A stretch of 64,000 bases of DNA, taken from Nitrincola alkalisediminis. GTDB taxonomy: Bacteria > Pseudomonadota > Gammaproteobacteria > Pseudomonadales > Balneatricaceae. The notes beneath the pieces were generated by a model. The model did no database searches and was not told where the DNA came from. It saw only the letters and a program-made list of their open reading frames with translations. Positions within the stretch are counted from its first letter, which is position 1, and every line of letters begins with the position of its first letter. The DNA is taken from NCBI RefSeq assembly GCF_009821115.1, contig NZ_VYTY01000002.1, positions 372,001-436,000 on the forward strand, in the 5' to 3' direction. Positions 15,396 through 23,545 of this stretch are shown piece after piece. A program made the translations under genes and the position numbers.

Positions 15396-18233
15396 ATGAA
15401 TACGCACTTTCAACCCTTTTTTGATGATATCAGTTCATTTATCCCTCTATCGCGCCTTATCACCGACCCCTTACGTACGCTTGCGTATGGAACAGATGCA
15501 AGCTTCTATCGTCTCGTACCTCAAATCGTTGTTCAAGCCACTTCAGAAACGGAAATACAACAACTTTTAAAAGCAGCAAATAAGCACAGAATATCAGTAA
15601 CCTTCAGAGCTGCTGGCACGAGTTTATCCGGACAAGCGATCACAGACTCTGTTCTTATTGTGCTTGCTGACGGCTGGGATGGCTACAAAATTTCGCAAGA
15701 TGCCATGCAAATTTCGTTGCAACCGGGTGTTATTGGCGGAAATGCAAATAAATACCTGCTCCCCTTTCAACGTAAGATAGGGCCTGATCCAGCCTCCATC
15801 AATGCAGCAAAAATTGGGGGGATTGCTGCAAACAATGCCAGTGGTATGTGTTGTGGAACAGCGCAAAACAGTTACCAAACGCTAAAGTCAATGCGTTTAA
15901 TCCTTGCTGACGGTAGCCTACTTGACACAGCATGCCCTGATTCGATTCAGGCATTTAAACAATCACACGCAACCCTGTTAAATGAGCTAAGCTTATTGGC
16001 AGAACAAACACTTGCTAATCAAGCACTCACAGAACGAATTAAGCATAAGTATAGACTAAAAAACACCACGGGGTATGCAATCAATTCCCTGATCGACTTT
16101 ACCGATCCAATTGATATTCTTCAGCATTTAATGATTGGTTCAGAAGGTACGCTTGGATTTATTTCTGAAATCACCTACAACACCGTTGAGGAACATCCCC
16201 ACAAAGCGTCAGCACTCATTTTTTTTAACAGTGTACGCGTTACCTGCGAAGCCGTTGCCGCTCTAAAACATACACCCGTTGCTGCAGTGGAGCTTATTGA
16301 CCGCGCCGGACTCACCTCAGTCATGCATAAGCCCGGAATGCCTGACTTTATATCTGACCTTAACCCAAACGCAGCTGCACTTCTTGTTGAAACCCGTGCT
16401 AGCAACGAACATCAACTTAACCAAGCCATTAATGAAATTATTGCAACCTTAAGTCAATTCGAGACGGCATCCCAAGTTGAATTTTATACAGACCCTTCTC
16501 GCTGTGCAGAATTTTGGGCAATTCGAAAAGGCCTGTTTCCAGCCGTAGGCGCCGTAAGATTAACTGGGACGACCGTCATTATTGAGGATGTCGCGTTTCC
16601 AGTTGAACGACTTGCGGATGCCGTTGAAGATCTCCACTCGATTTTCAAGCAACTTAACTATCATGAAGCCTTAATATTTGGGCACGCATTAGAAGGCAAT
16701 CTTCACTTTGTCTTTACCCAATCCTTTGATAGCAAAGATGAAGTTAAACGTTACGAGCAGCTAATGGAGGATGTCGCTCGTTTGGTTGTCGATAAATACG
16801 ATGGCTCCTTGAAAGCGGAGCACGGTACCGGCCGCAACATGGCCCCCTTTGTTGAACGGGAATGGGGAAAGGATGCCTATCAACTTATGTGGAGCCTTAA
16901 AAAACGACTGGATCCGAACAACTTACTCAATCCGGGCGTTTTATTGAATGAAGACCCTCAGGTACATCTAGCCAACCTTAAACCCATGCCCGCTGCACAC
17001 CCATTGATAGACAAGTGCATTGAATGTGGTTTTTGTGAACCTTCATGCCCATCAAGAGCATTGACACTGACACCACGACAAAGAATAGTCATTTGGCGTG
17101 AGATTTCCGAATTGCGTCGAACAGGCAGTAACCCTGAGCGTTTAAAGCGTCTGGAAGCGGATTATCAATACCAAGGGGAGGAAACCTGTGCAGCCTGCGG
17201 ACTATGTGCAAACACCTGTCCAGTTTCCATTAACACGGGTAACTTAACTCGTGCTATTCGAGCTGAGAACCATATTACTTGGACTAAAAAGGCCAACTGG
17301 CTCGCACAAAATTTTTCCACGCTTTTAGCGTCAGGTCGCATATTGTTGACAGTAGCACACCAGACGCAACGCGTATTGGGAGCCAATTTTCTTCGTAAAA
17401 CCTCTTCTGGTATTACACGACTATCACAAGGGAAGGTTCCAACCTGGTCACCGTCTATGCCAAGGGCCGCGAATAGAATTCAAGCACGGGAGCTACCCTC
17501 ACAGACAAATCCGAGTAGCAAGGTTATTTATTTTGCGAGCTGTGCCAGCCGGACATTCGGTACATCATCACAAGATACAGAAACCCGATCGCTCCATGAA
17601 GTCACACTGAACCTTTTAACCAAAGCCGGATTTGAAGTTATTTTTCCACCCAAAATTGAGCAACTTTGCTGTGGGATGCCGTTTGAATCCAAGGGCCTGT
17701 TTGAAGCAGCGAAGTTGAAATCTGACGAACTCAACACAACGCTACTTGAACTCACACAAGATGGCACTGTTCCTATCTTTTCTGACACTAGCCCCTGCAG
17801 CCTGCGGATGAAAGACAATCTTGACCCACGCTTGCAAATCTTTGACAGCGTCGAGTTCATTGACCGTTTTGTATTGAACAAACTTGATATTGAAGCAAAA
17901 GAAATGCAACTCGCTGTGCATGTAACCTGCAGCACCGTCAAAATGGGACTAGCCGATGCGCTGATTCGAATCAGTCGTCGCTGTGCATCACATATTGTGC
18001 TGCCAGATCAAATCACCTGCTGCGGCTTTGCTGGCGATAAAGGCTTTACCCATCCTGAACTCAATGCCTCTTCATTGCGGACATTAAAAACGGCTGTGCA
18101 AACCTGTGATATGGGGGCTTCAACAAGCAGAACCTGTGAAATAGGACTCACACAGCACAGTGGCATTGAATATCGCTCGATTCTGTATCTTTTGGATCAG
18201 CAATCAAAGGCCATCGAACAAAACCGACCGTAA
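15396..18233 (+). CDS. Dld-II/LldE type FAD/4Fe-4S D-lactate dehydrogenase
   Basis: The protein is 945 residues from the ATG at 15396. A longer frame from TTG 15363 would begin inside the operator, and AGGA at 15386-15389 fits the ATG. The order is a PCMH FAD domain (FRAAGTSLSGQA, GGIAANNASGM), an FAD-oxidase C domain (GHALEGNLHFVF, KAEHGTGRNMAPF, LNPGVLLN), two 4Fe-4S motifs (CIECGFCEPSCP, CAACGLCANTCP) and CCG domains (CCGMPFESKG, CCGFAGDKGF). This architecture is that of the respiratory D-lactate dehydrogenase Dld-II of Shewanella and Pseudomonas. Its placement by an LldR/PdhR-type regulator and operators supports lactate oxidation to pyruvate, feeding the adjacent aceEF. Confidence 0.92.
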   Translation: MNTHFQPFFDDISSFIPLSRLITDPLRTLAYGTDASFYRLVPQIVVQATSETEIQQLLKAANKHRISVTFRAAGTSLSGQAITDSVLIVLADGWDGYKISQDAMQISLQPGVIGGNANKYLLPFQRKIGPDPASINAAKIGGIAANNASGMCCGTAQNSYQTLKSMRLILADGSLLDTACPDSIQAFKQSHATLLNELSLLAEQTLANQALTERIKHKYRLKNTTGYAINSLIDFTDPIDILQHLMIGSEGTLGFISEITYNTVEEHPHKASALIFFNSVRVTCEAVAALKHTPVAAVELIDRAGLTSVMHKPGMPDFISDLNPNAAALLVETRASNEHQLNQAINEIIATLSQFETASQVEFYTDPSRCAEFWAIRKGLFPAVGAVRLTGTTVIIEDVAFPVERLADAVEDLHSIFKQLNYHEALIFGHALEGNLHFVFTQSFDSKDEVKRYEQLMEDVARLVVDKYDGSLKAEHGTGRNMAPFVEREWGKDAYQLMWSLKKRLDPNNLLNPGVLLNEDPQVHLANLKPMPAAHPLIDKCIECGFCEPSCPSRALTLTPRQRIVIWREISELRRTGSNPERLKRLEADYQYQGEETCAACGLCANTCPVSINTGNLTRAIRAENHITWTKKANWLAQNFSTLLASGRILLTVAHQTQRVLGANFLRKTSSGITRLSQGKVPTWSPSMPRAANRIQARELPSQTNPSSKVIYFASCASRTFGTSSQDTETRSLHEVTLNLLTKAGFEVIFPPKIEQLCCGMPFESKGLFEAAKLKSDELNTTLLELTQDGTVPIFSDTSPCSLRMKDNLDPRLQIFDSVEFIDRFVLNKLDIEAKEMQLAVHVTCSTVKMGLADALIRISRRCASHIVLPDQITCCGFAGDKGFTHPELNASSLRTLKTAVQTCDMGASTSRTCEIGLTQHSGIEYRSILYLLDQQSKAIEQNRP

Positions 18234-18282
18234 GGGCAATTAATTCAAGAGACAACAGCCATGAGGCTGGTATTTTCTGAAC

Positions 18283-18319
18283 AAAGCCGTATAGTTTTCT
18301 TTTTTCTATCGGCTTTTTT
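18283..18319 (+). terminator. Terminator-like hairpin directly before the AEC carrier start
   Basis: AAAGCCG-TATAG pairs with CTAT-CGGCTTT across an 11-base loop and is followed by a run of T. It would end the lactate dehydrogenase transcript. Its T run finishes only 5 bases before the next gene's ATG (18325), so it could also act as a leader attenuator for that gene. Confidence 0.7.
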
Positions 18320-18324
18320 AAATC

Positions 18325-19218
18325 ATGGATATTTTCTCATTTTCGGTTGCAGAGCGAATTTTTCAAACCATCTTTCCACTGCTTGCAATTGTATGTGTTG
18401 GCTATTTTTACGCTCGTAAACGCCCAACTGACATGGCTGTCGCAAACAAAATCAATATTGATATTTTCACACCCGCTCTCATTTTTTCGGTCATGTCAGC
18501 GGAAAGCTTTGATTTGCAAAACTACTACCCTCTTGCGTTGGCTGCGGGGCTCATTGTCATTCTTTCGGGTGTTTTAATTTGGCCTCTATGCCGACTCATT
18601 GGAGTGAAGCCCAAAACCTTTTTGCCTCCCATGATGTTTACGAACAGTGGTAATCTTGGTATTCCACTCATTGTTCTGGCATTTGGTGAGGCCGCTTTAC
18701 CCGCAGCTGTCGTCCTATTTCTAGTCGAGAATTTGCTGCACTTTACACTGGGTCTTTATATTCTCGACAATAAAACCAAATTACTCAATCTGCTCAAAAT
18801 GCCAATGATTATCGCCACAATTGCGGGTATTTTTTGGAGTTACAGTCATTTTACCCTGCCTTCTGCATTACAAACCTTTATCGACATGCTCGGGCAAATC
18901 GCTATCCCTCTTATGCTCTTTGCACTAGGCGTACGCATGACCAGCATTGACTTTACGCATTGGAAAATTGGATTATGGGGTGCCATACTCGCTCCAGCCT
19001 CTGGGTTAATTTTGGCCTTACTGCTGCAACCCTTCTTTAAGCTTGAACCCGCCCATTTTGGCTATTTGTTGATTTTCGCAGCGCTTCCACCCGCTGTATT
19101 AAACTACATGGTCTCCGAGCGCTACAATCAAGAGCCACATTTAGTTGCGGCCATCGTATTAATTGGCAACATAGGAAGCCTGCTCTTTATCCCCGTAGTT
19201 TTGGCATTTGTACTTTGA
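18325..19218 (+). CDS. AEC-family (auxin efflux carrier-type) transporter
   Basis: This is a 297-residue integral membrane protein with about ten hydrophobic segments and typical AEC features: FQTIFPLLAIVCVGYF at the N terminus, FTNSGNLGIPL in the fourth segment region, and a C-terminal half repeating the fold with LPPAVLNYMVSERY. Family members move organic anions such as malate, malonate or lactate. Being downstream of the lactate dehydrogenase suggests a monocarboxylate substrate, but this is inference. There is no good ribosome site because the preceding bases are the hairpin's T run. The next internal ATG would remove the first segment, so 18325 is kept. Confidence 0.85.
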   Translation: MDIFSFSVAERIFQTIFPLLAIVCVGYFYARKRPTDMAVANKINIDIFTPALIFSVMSAESFDLQNYYPLALAAGLIVILSGVLIWPLCRLIGVKPKTFLPPMMFTNSGNLGIPLIVLAFGEAALPAAVVLFLVENLLHFTLGLYILDNKTKLLNLLKMPMIIATIAGIFWSYSHFTLPSALQTFIDMLGQIAIPLMLFALGVRMTSIDFTHWKIGLWGAILAPASGLILALLLQPFFKLEPAHFGYLLIFAALPPAVLNYMVSERYNQEPHLVAAIVLIGNIGSLLFIPVVLAFVL

Positions 19219-19242
19219 AAAAGGCACGGTAAACACCGTGCC
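19218..19242 (-). terminator. Rho-independent terminator of the comEA-like gene
   Basis: On the minus strand GGCACGGT pairs with ACCGTGCC around a 4-base loop and is followed by five T. It lies 11 bases past the stop codon of the minus-strand gene. Confidence 0.88.
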
Positions 19243-19252
19243 CCAACTCACT

Positions 19253-19540
19253 CTACTCTTTACTGCCCTCGTCAGACACCGTCAAAATTGCACGATTTCT
19301 TTCCAACGTTGCAGGACCTATACCGCTCACTTCTGTTAATTCTTCAACGGACACAAAAGGCCCCTTTGCATCTCGGTACTCCACAATCAATTCAGCACGA
19401 GCCACACCTATACCCTGCAGGGCATTTGCCAATTCAGAGGCGGACGCTGTGTTTAAATTGATTTTATCAGATGCAAAGGATAAAGAAGCAAAAAGAGAAG
19501 TAGCAAGTAACGCGCAGGATAAAAGGCGAGATTTTTTCAT
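19253..19540 (-). CDS. ComEA-like helix-hairpin-helix periplasmic DNA-binding protein
   Basis: This is a 95-residue protein with an N-terminal signal peptide (MKKSRLLSCALLATSLFAS, cut near SFA-SDK). A ComEA-type double helix-hairpin-helix domain follows (INLNTASASELANALQGIG, VEELTEVSGIGPATLERNR). ComEA binds incoming DNA in the periplasm during transformation. Many bacteria carry this small form without full competence, so uptake is not proven. The frame extends upstream to 19639, but AAGGACG lies just before the ATG at 19540 and the signal peptide begins there. Confidence 0.88.
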   Translation of the reverse strand: MKKSRLLSCALLATSLFASLSFASDKINLNTASASELANALQGIGVARAELIVEYRDAKGPFVSVEELTEVSGIGPATLERNRAILTVSDEGSKE

Positions 19541-19656
19541 GTTTACGTCCTTATAAATTAAATGTCGGCAACCCTTGCCGATAGGTTCAATATAATAAAT
19601 ATGCATTTCTTTGTCTAGCTGAAATGCATAGTCTCTCAAATTTTATTAACGAAATA

Positions 19657-20361
19657 TCAAACAATAAGGCTTTCCTGGATCAAGCGACACATGGCTTGAG
19701 GATCCGCTGAGCGCGTAATTGGACGACCTATGACTAAGTAATCACTGCCAGACTGAACAGCCTCAAATGGCGTCATAACTCGTTTTTGATCGCCGATTTC
19801 AGCACTGGCAGGACGAATTCCGGGCGTCACCAAAGCAAAGTCAGGTGAGATGCATTCTCTTAGCATTTTTGCTTCTTGTGCGGAGCATACAACCCCATCA
19901 AGACCTGATGCTTCTGTCAAAAGCGCGAGCCGCTTAACCTGCTCTAAGGGAGAGATATTCAAGCCTATTTCGGCTAAATCAGCCTGCTCTAAGCTCGTTA
20001 AAACCGTGACAGCAATCAGTAGGGTCTGCTGCTGATTGACTTGCATTAAGGCATTTTTGGCAGCTTCCATCATTCGCCGACCACCCGATGCATGGACATT
20101 CACCATCCACACCCCTATTTCAGCCGCCGCCTTAACCGCCATTGCCGTTGTATTGGGAATGTCATGAAACTTCAAATCTAAAAAAACGTCAAACCCCTTT
20201 GCCTGCAGTGCCTCAACAATGCTCGGACCTGTCAATGTAAAAAGCTCTTTACCCACTTTAACTCGACAATCATCAGGATTCAATGAAGAGGCCATTGCTA
20301 GCGCGTCCGCAGCATTGTGATAATCTAAAGCAACAATAATTTGTTTATCGTCTTTTTGCAT
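19657..20361 (-). CDS. pyrF: PyrF, orotidine 5'-phosphate decarboxylase
   Basis: PyrF converts OMP to UMP, the last step of de novo UMP synthesis. The 234-residue length is usual. The catalytic motif [10 protein letters not shown] (residues about 62-71) is present, as are the N-terminal [11 protein letters not shown] and the phosphate-binding end TPGIRP and [11 protein letters not shown]. It lies downstream of lapA but is separated from it by a strong terminator, so it probably has its own promoter. Confidence 0.96.
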   Translation of the reverse strand: MQKDDKQIIVALDYHNAADALAMASSLNPDDCRVKVGKELFTLTGPSIVEALQAKGFDVFLDLKFHDIPNTTAMAVKAAAEIGVWMVNVHASGGRRMMEAAKNALMQVNQQQTLLIAVTVLTSLEQADLAEIGLNISPLEQVKRLALLTEASGLDGVVCSAQEAKMLRECISPDFALVTPGIRPASAEIGDQKRVMTPFEAVQSGSDYLVIGRPITRSADPQAMCRLIQESLIV

Positions 20362-20394
20362 AAAGCCTACCTATAACATCGGAAGATCTGCAAT

Positions 20395-20421
20395 AAAAAA
20401 GGCAGTGTTCGATACACTGCC
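20395..20421 (-). terminator. Rho-independent terminator after lapA
   Basis: On the minus strand GGCAGTGT pairs with ACACTGCC around a 5-base loop and is followed by six T, 21 bases after the lapA stop. Confidence 0.9.
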
Positions 20422-20442
20422 GATAGAAACATAGCATTTGGG

Positions 20443-20748
20443 TCAAACCAGATCTTTGACACCAGATGTTTTGAGCTTATCCAGTTCAGACTTAGCCGAT
20501 TGAATATTTTTCTTCAAAAAGTGTATTTTTGCTTTCAGTGAAAAAATAATAAATGAACTAAGCACAACACCCAGAACACCCCCAACCAAAAACGCGCCTA
20601 ACAACCATAGTGAAAGACTTGCTTGAGGCAAGGTGAAGAAAATCAAATCAATTGTGACAGGCGTTGTGTTATGTATTGCGAACAGAATACCAATCACCAA
20701 CACGCATAACAGCACAATAAATAATATGATTCGTTTAATTAAGCGCAC
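20443..20748 (-). CDS. lapA: LapA-domain (DUF1049) inner-membrane protein, LPS assembly
   Basis: The 101-residue protein has two N-terminal membrane segments (IILFIVLLCVLVIGILFAI and LWLLGAFLVGGVLGVVLSSFIIF) and a C-terminal coiled coil (KAKIHFLKKNIQSAKSELDKL). This is the LapA layout; in E. coli LapA works with LapB (YciM) in controlling LPS synthesis through LpxC. lapB, often next to it, is not found here. It is 25 bases downstream of ihfB and ends the rpsA-ihfB-lapA run at a terminator. Confidence 0.87.
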   Translation of the reverse strand: MRLIKRIILFIVLLCVLVIGILFAIHNTTPVTIDLIFFTLPQASLSLWLLGAFLVGGVLGVVLSSFIIFSLKAKIHFLKKNIQSAKSELDKLKTSGVKDLV

Positions 20749-20773
20749 GCGCTACCCTCCCATAGGTTAGAGT

Positions 20774-21070
20774 CTACATACTCGCATTCAGGCTATCGTT
20801 GACCTGATCGCGCATTTCTTTACCTGGCTTAAAATGAGGAACATATTTCGCGTCCAATGAAACCGATTCCCCTGTTTTTGGGTTGCGACCAATTCGCGGA
20901 GCACGGTAGTGAAGCGAGAAACTGCCAAAACCTCGAATCTCTATTCGATCACCGCTAGAAAGCGCTTCTGTCATATGATCAAGCATCGTTTTCACGGCAA
21001 GCTCAACATCTTTAACAGAAAGCTGTGGGTGCTGATCTATCAGGCGCTCAATAAGCTCTGATTTAGTCAT
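20774..21070 (-). CDS. ihfB: IhfB, integration host factor beta subunit
   Basis: This is a 98-residue HU/IHF-family DNA-bending protein, with the beta-arm region [27 protein letters not shown] that includes the intercalating proline. It pairs with IhfA (not in this window). The position directly after rpsA is the conserved proteobacterial arrangement. A GGAGGAAT ribosome site precedes the ATG. Confidence 0.97.
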   Translation of the reverse strand: MTKSELIERLIDQHPQLSVKDVELAVKTMLDHMTEALSSGDRIEIRGFGSFSLHYRAPRIGRNPKTGESVSLDAKYVPHFKPGKEMRDQVNDSLNASM

Positions 21071-21092
21071 GTTATTCCTCCACTTAAGTTAA

Positions 21093-21116
21093 TGTCGGGT
21101 TAGACCTAACCCGACA
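21093..21116 (-). other. Perfect hairpin in the rpsA-ihfB gap
   Basis: TGTCGGGTTAG and CTAACCCGACA form an 11-bp inverted repeat with only 2 bases between, about 25 bases upstream of ihfB. No T run follows on the minus strand, so it is more likely an RNA processing or attenuation element, or a protein site, than a full terminator. Confidence 0.55.
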
Positions 21117-21142
21117 ACTATGGCACCCCGGTCCGCAGGTGC

Positions 21143-22828
21143 TTATTTAGTGTTTTTCTTCATTTGTGCTTTGATCAAGTCGCCAATGGTTGTCGGGCCA
21201 GCCGCTTCAGGAACCACTTGCTCCTGAACCGATTTAATTGCCTGCTTCTCTTCCTGATCCGAAAGCTGCTTCACCGACAAATTCAAAGTGCGATTGCGAC
21301 GATCAACACTGATAATCGCTGCTTCAATCTCAGTTCCTACTGGATAGAGTGCTGGCAAATTATCAACGCGATCTTTGGAGATTTCTGACACCTTCAGAAT
21401 TCCTTCAACGCCCTCTGCTAGACCGACCAGTGCTTGGCGCTCATCAACAGAAACAACCGCACCTTTAACAACCGTTCCTTTAGGATGACTTTCGGCATAC
21501 TCTGCAAACGGATCTGAATCAACTTGCTTAATACCCAACGCGATACGCTCACGCTCAGGATCAACGGATAAAACAACCGTCTCAACCTGTTGTCCCTTGC
21601 TGAAACGCTTAACCGCCTCTTCGCCCGGCTCATCCCACGACAAGTCTGACATATGAACAAGGCCGTCGATATTACCTTCTAGTCCAACAAAGATTCCAAA
21701 GTCTGTAATCGACTTGATTTGGCCAGATAGACGATCACCTTTATTAAAGGTCGATGCAAATTGCTGCCATGGATTCTCGGAGCATTGCTTCATCCCTAAA
21801 GAGATACGTCGGCGTTGCTGATCAATATCAAGTAGCATAACGTCAATGATGTCACCCACTTGAACCACTTTGGATGGATGAATATTGCGATTCGTCCAAT
21901 CCATTTCTGATACGTGTACCAAGCCTTCAACACCTTGATCCAGCTCAGCAAAGCAGCCGTAATCTGTAAGGTTAGTGACTTTTGCTTTAAGCTTGTCACC
22001 CACTTTATGATTGCCGATTAGCTGCTCCCATGGGTCGGCTTGTAGCTGCTTAAGACCTAAAGAAACACGGCTGCGCTCTTTATCGAACTTAAGTACTTTC
22101 ACATCGATTTCTTGGCCCACGCTTAGCAACTCACTTGGATGCTTAACACGTTTCCACGCCATATCGGTAATGTGAAGCAAGCCATCAATTCCACCCAATT
22201 CAATGAATGCACCGTAATCAGTGAGGTTTTTAACCACACCTTTTACGACAATGCCTTCTTCCATTTTTTCAAGCAGCTTTTGACGCTCCTCACTGTAAGA
22301 TTCTTCCAGTACAGCGCGACGAGAAACCACGATGTTATTGGTCGGCGCATCAAGCTTTACCAGTTTAAACTCAAGCTCTTGGCCTTCAAGGTGCGCCGTG
22401 TCTCTAAGTGGACGTACATCAACCAAAGAGCCTGGTAGAAACGCATTAATACCGTTGATATCAACCGTTAAACCACCGCGTACTTTACCTATAATATAGC
22501 CAGTAACGGTTTCTTGCTCAGTAAAGGCTTTCTCCAATACCTGCCAAGACTCTGCACGCTTCGCTTTCTCTCTTGATAAAAGCGTCGTACCAAAACCATC
22601 CTCTAGGGCTTCTAAGGCAACCTTAACTACATCACCCACTTTAATGCCAAGCTGTCCTTTTTCATCACGGAACTGCTCAACAGGGATGACACCCTCAGAT
22701 TTTAATCCTGCGTTGACAATAACAAAGTCATTTTCAATCGCCACCACTGTGCCAGAAACAATCGAACCTGGCGCCATTTCCAGCTCTTTGAGGCTCTCTT
22801 CAAATAGCTGTGCAAAACTTTCAGTCAT
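21143..22828 (-). CDS. rpsA: RpsA, 30S ribosomal protein S1
   Basis: S1 recruits mRNA to the 30S subunit. The 561-residue protein (557 in E. coli) contains six S1 repeats; the central four show Gx[16 protein letters not shown]-type cores (for example [18 protein letters not shown] and [19 protein letters not shown]). The first two N-terminal repeats are divergent, as usual for ribosome docking. It follows cmk with a 27-base gap and is followed by ihfB. Confidence 0.98.
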   Translation of the reverse strand: MTESFAQLFEESLKELEMAPGSIVSGTVVAIENDFVIVNAGLKSEGVIPVEQFRDEKGQLGIKVGDVVKVALEALEDGFGTTLLSREKAKRAESWQVLEKAFTEQETVTGYIIGKVRGGLTVDINGINAFLPGSLVDVRPLRDTAHLEGQELEFKLVKLDAPTNNIVVSRRAVLEESYSEERQKLLEKMEEGIVVKGVVKNLTDYGAFIELGGIDGLLHITDMAWKRVKHPSELLSVGQEIDVKVLKFDKERSRVSLGLKQLQADPWEQLIGNHKVGDKLKAKVTNLTDYGCFAELDQGVEGLVHVSEMDWTNRNIHPSKVVQVGDIIDVMLLDIDQQRRRISLGMKQCSENPWQQFASTFNKGDRLSGQIKSITDFGIFVGLEGNIDGLVHMSDLSWDEPGEEAVKRFSKGQQVETVVLSVDPERERIALGIKQVDSDPFAEYAESHPKGTVVKGAVVSVDERQALVGLAEGVEGILKVSEISKDRVDNLPALYPVGTEIEAAIISVDRRNRTLNLSVKQLSDQEEKQAIKSVQEQVVPEAAGPTTIGDLIKAQMKKNTK

Positions 22829-22855
22829 TACCGTGCATCCTCAGAATAGTACTGC

Positions 22856-23545
22856 TTAACGCAGCCCTTTGTGTTTCGCTTCATCCAGCACCACCTCTAA
22901 CACCTCCTCAATTGTCATTTTGGTGGTGTCCAGAATCACCGCATCCGGCGCCGGTTTTAAAGGTGCGACCGTGCGATTCATGTCACGATCGTCCCGCGAT
23001 TTAATATCAATTAATATATCTTCAAGGCTAGCACTCACTCCCTTGCTAATCAACTGGTTATAGCGTCGGCTTGCACGTTCTTCTGCACTTGCATCAAGAT
23101 ATATTTTCAAAGGGGCTTCTGGGAAGACCACTGTCCCCATATCACGCCCATCTGCAATCAACCCTGGAAGCTGCGCAAAGTCTCGCTGTCTCTGTAATAA
23201 AGCCTGCCTAACCGGGCCTAATGCGGCTATTACTGACGCGTCGGCACCCACTTCTTCCGTGCGAATTGTTTGTGTAACCTCTTCACCTTCAAGAATAATT
23301 TTCAACTCGCTATCCGTGCTTTCAGACAAAAACTGCACATCCAAATGCGCAGCCATGACCTGTAAGGACTCGACATCATCTAAAGATACACCATGATGCC
23401 GGGCGGCAACTGCCGTCAAGCGATACAAAGCTCCACTATCTAACAATAACCAACCCAGTGCATTGGCTAACAAACGACAAATAGTACCTTTTCCTGAACC
23501 ACTTGGGCCATCTACTGTTATGACTGGAGGTAGTAGTGAGGACAT
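22856..23545 (-). CDS. cmk: Cmk, cytidylate kinase
   Basis: Cmk phosphorylates CMP and dCMP. The 229-residue protein has the P-loop GPSGSGKGT (residues 13-21), the CMP-binding region [21 protein letters not shown] and the lid RRYNQL. Its ATG overlaps the stop codon of the tyrA-aroA fusion by one base (TAATG), so translation is coupled to it. It lies directly before rpsA, as in most proteobacteria. Confidence 0.97.
   Translation of the reverse strand: MSSLLPPVITVDGPSGSGKGTICRLLANALGWLLLDSGALYRLTAVAARHHGVSLDDVESLQVMAAHLDVQFLSESTDSELKIILEGEEVTQTIRTEEVGADASVIAALGPVRQALLQRQRDFAQLPGLIADGRDMGTVVFPEAPLKIYLDASAEERASRRYNQLISKGVSASLEDILIDIKSRDDRDMNRTVAPLKPAPDAVILDTTKMTIEEVLEVVLDEAKHKGLR

Noticed and set aside
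17528-17941. Minus-strand frame of 137 codons within the lactate dehydrogenase gene
   Set aside because: It is antisense to conserved CCG and Fe-S regions and has no recognisable family or start signal.
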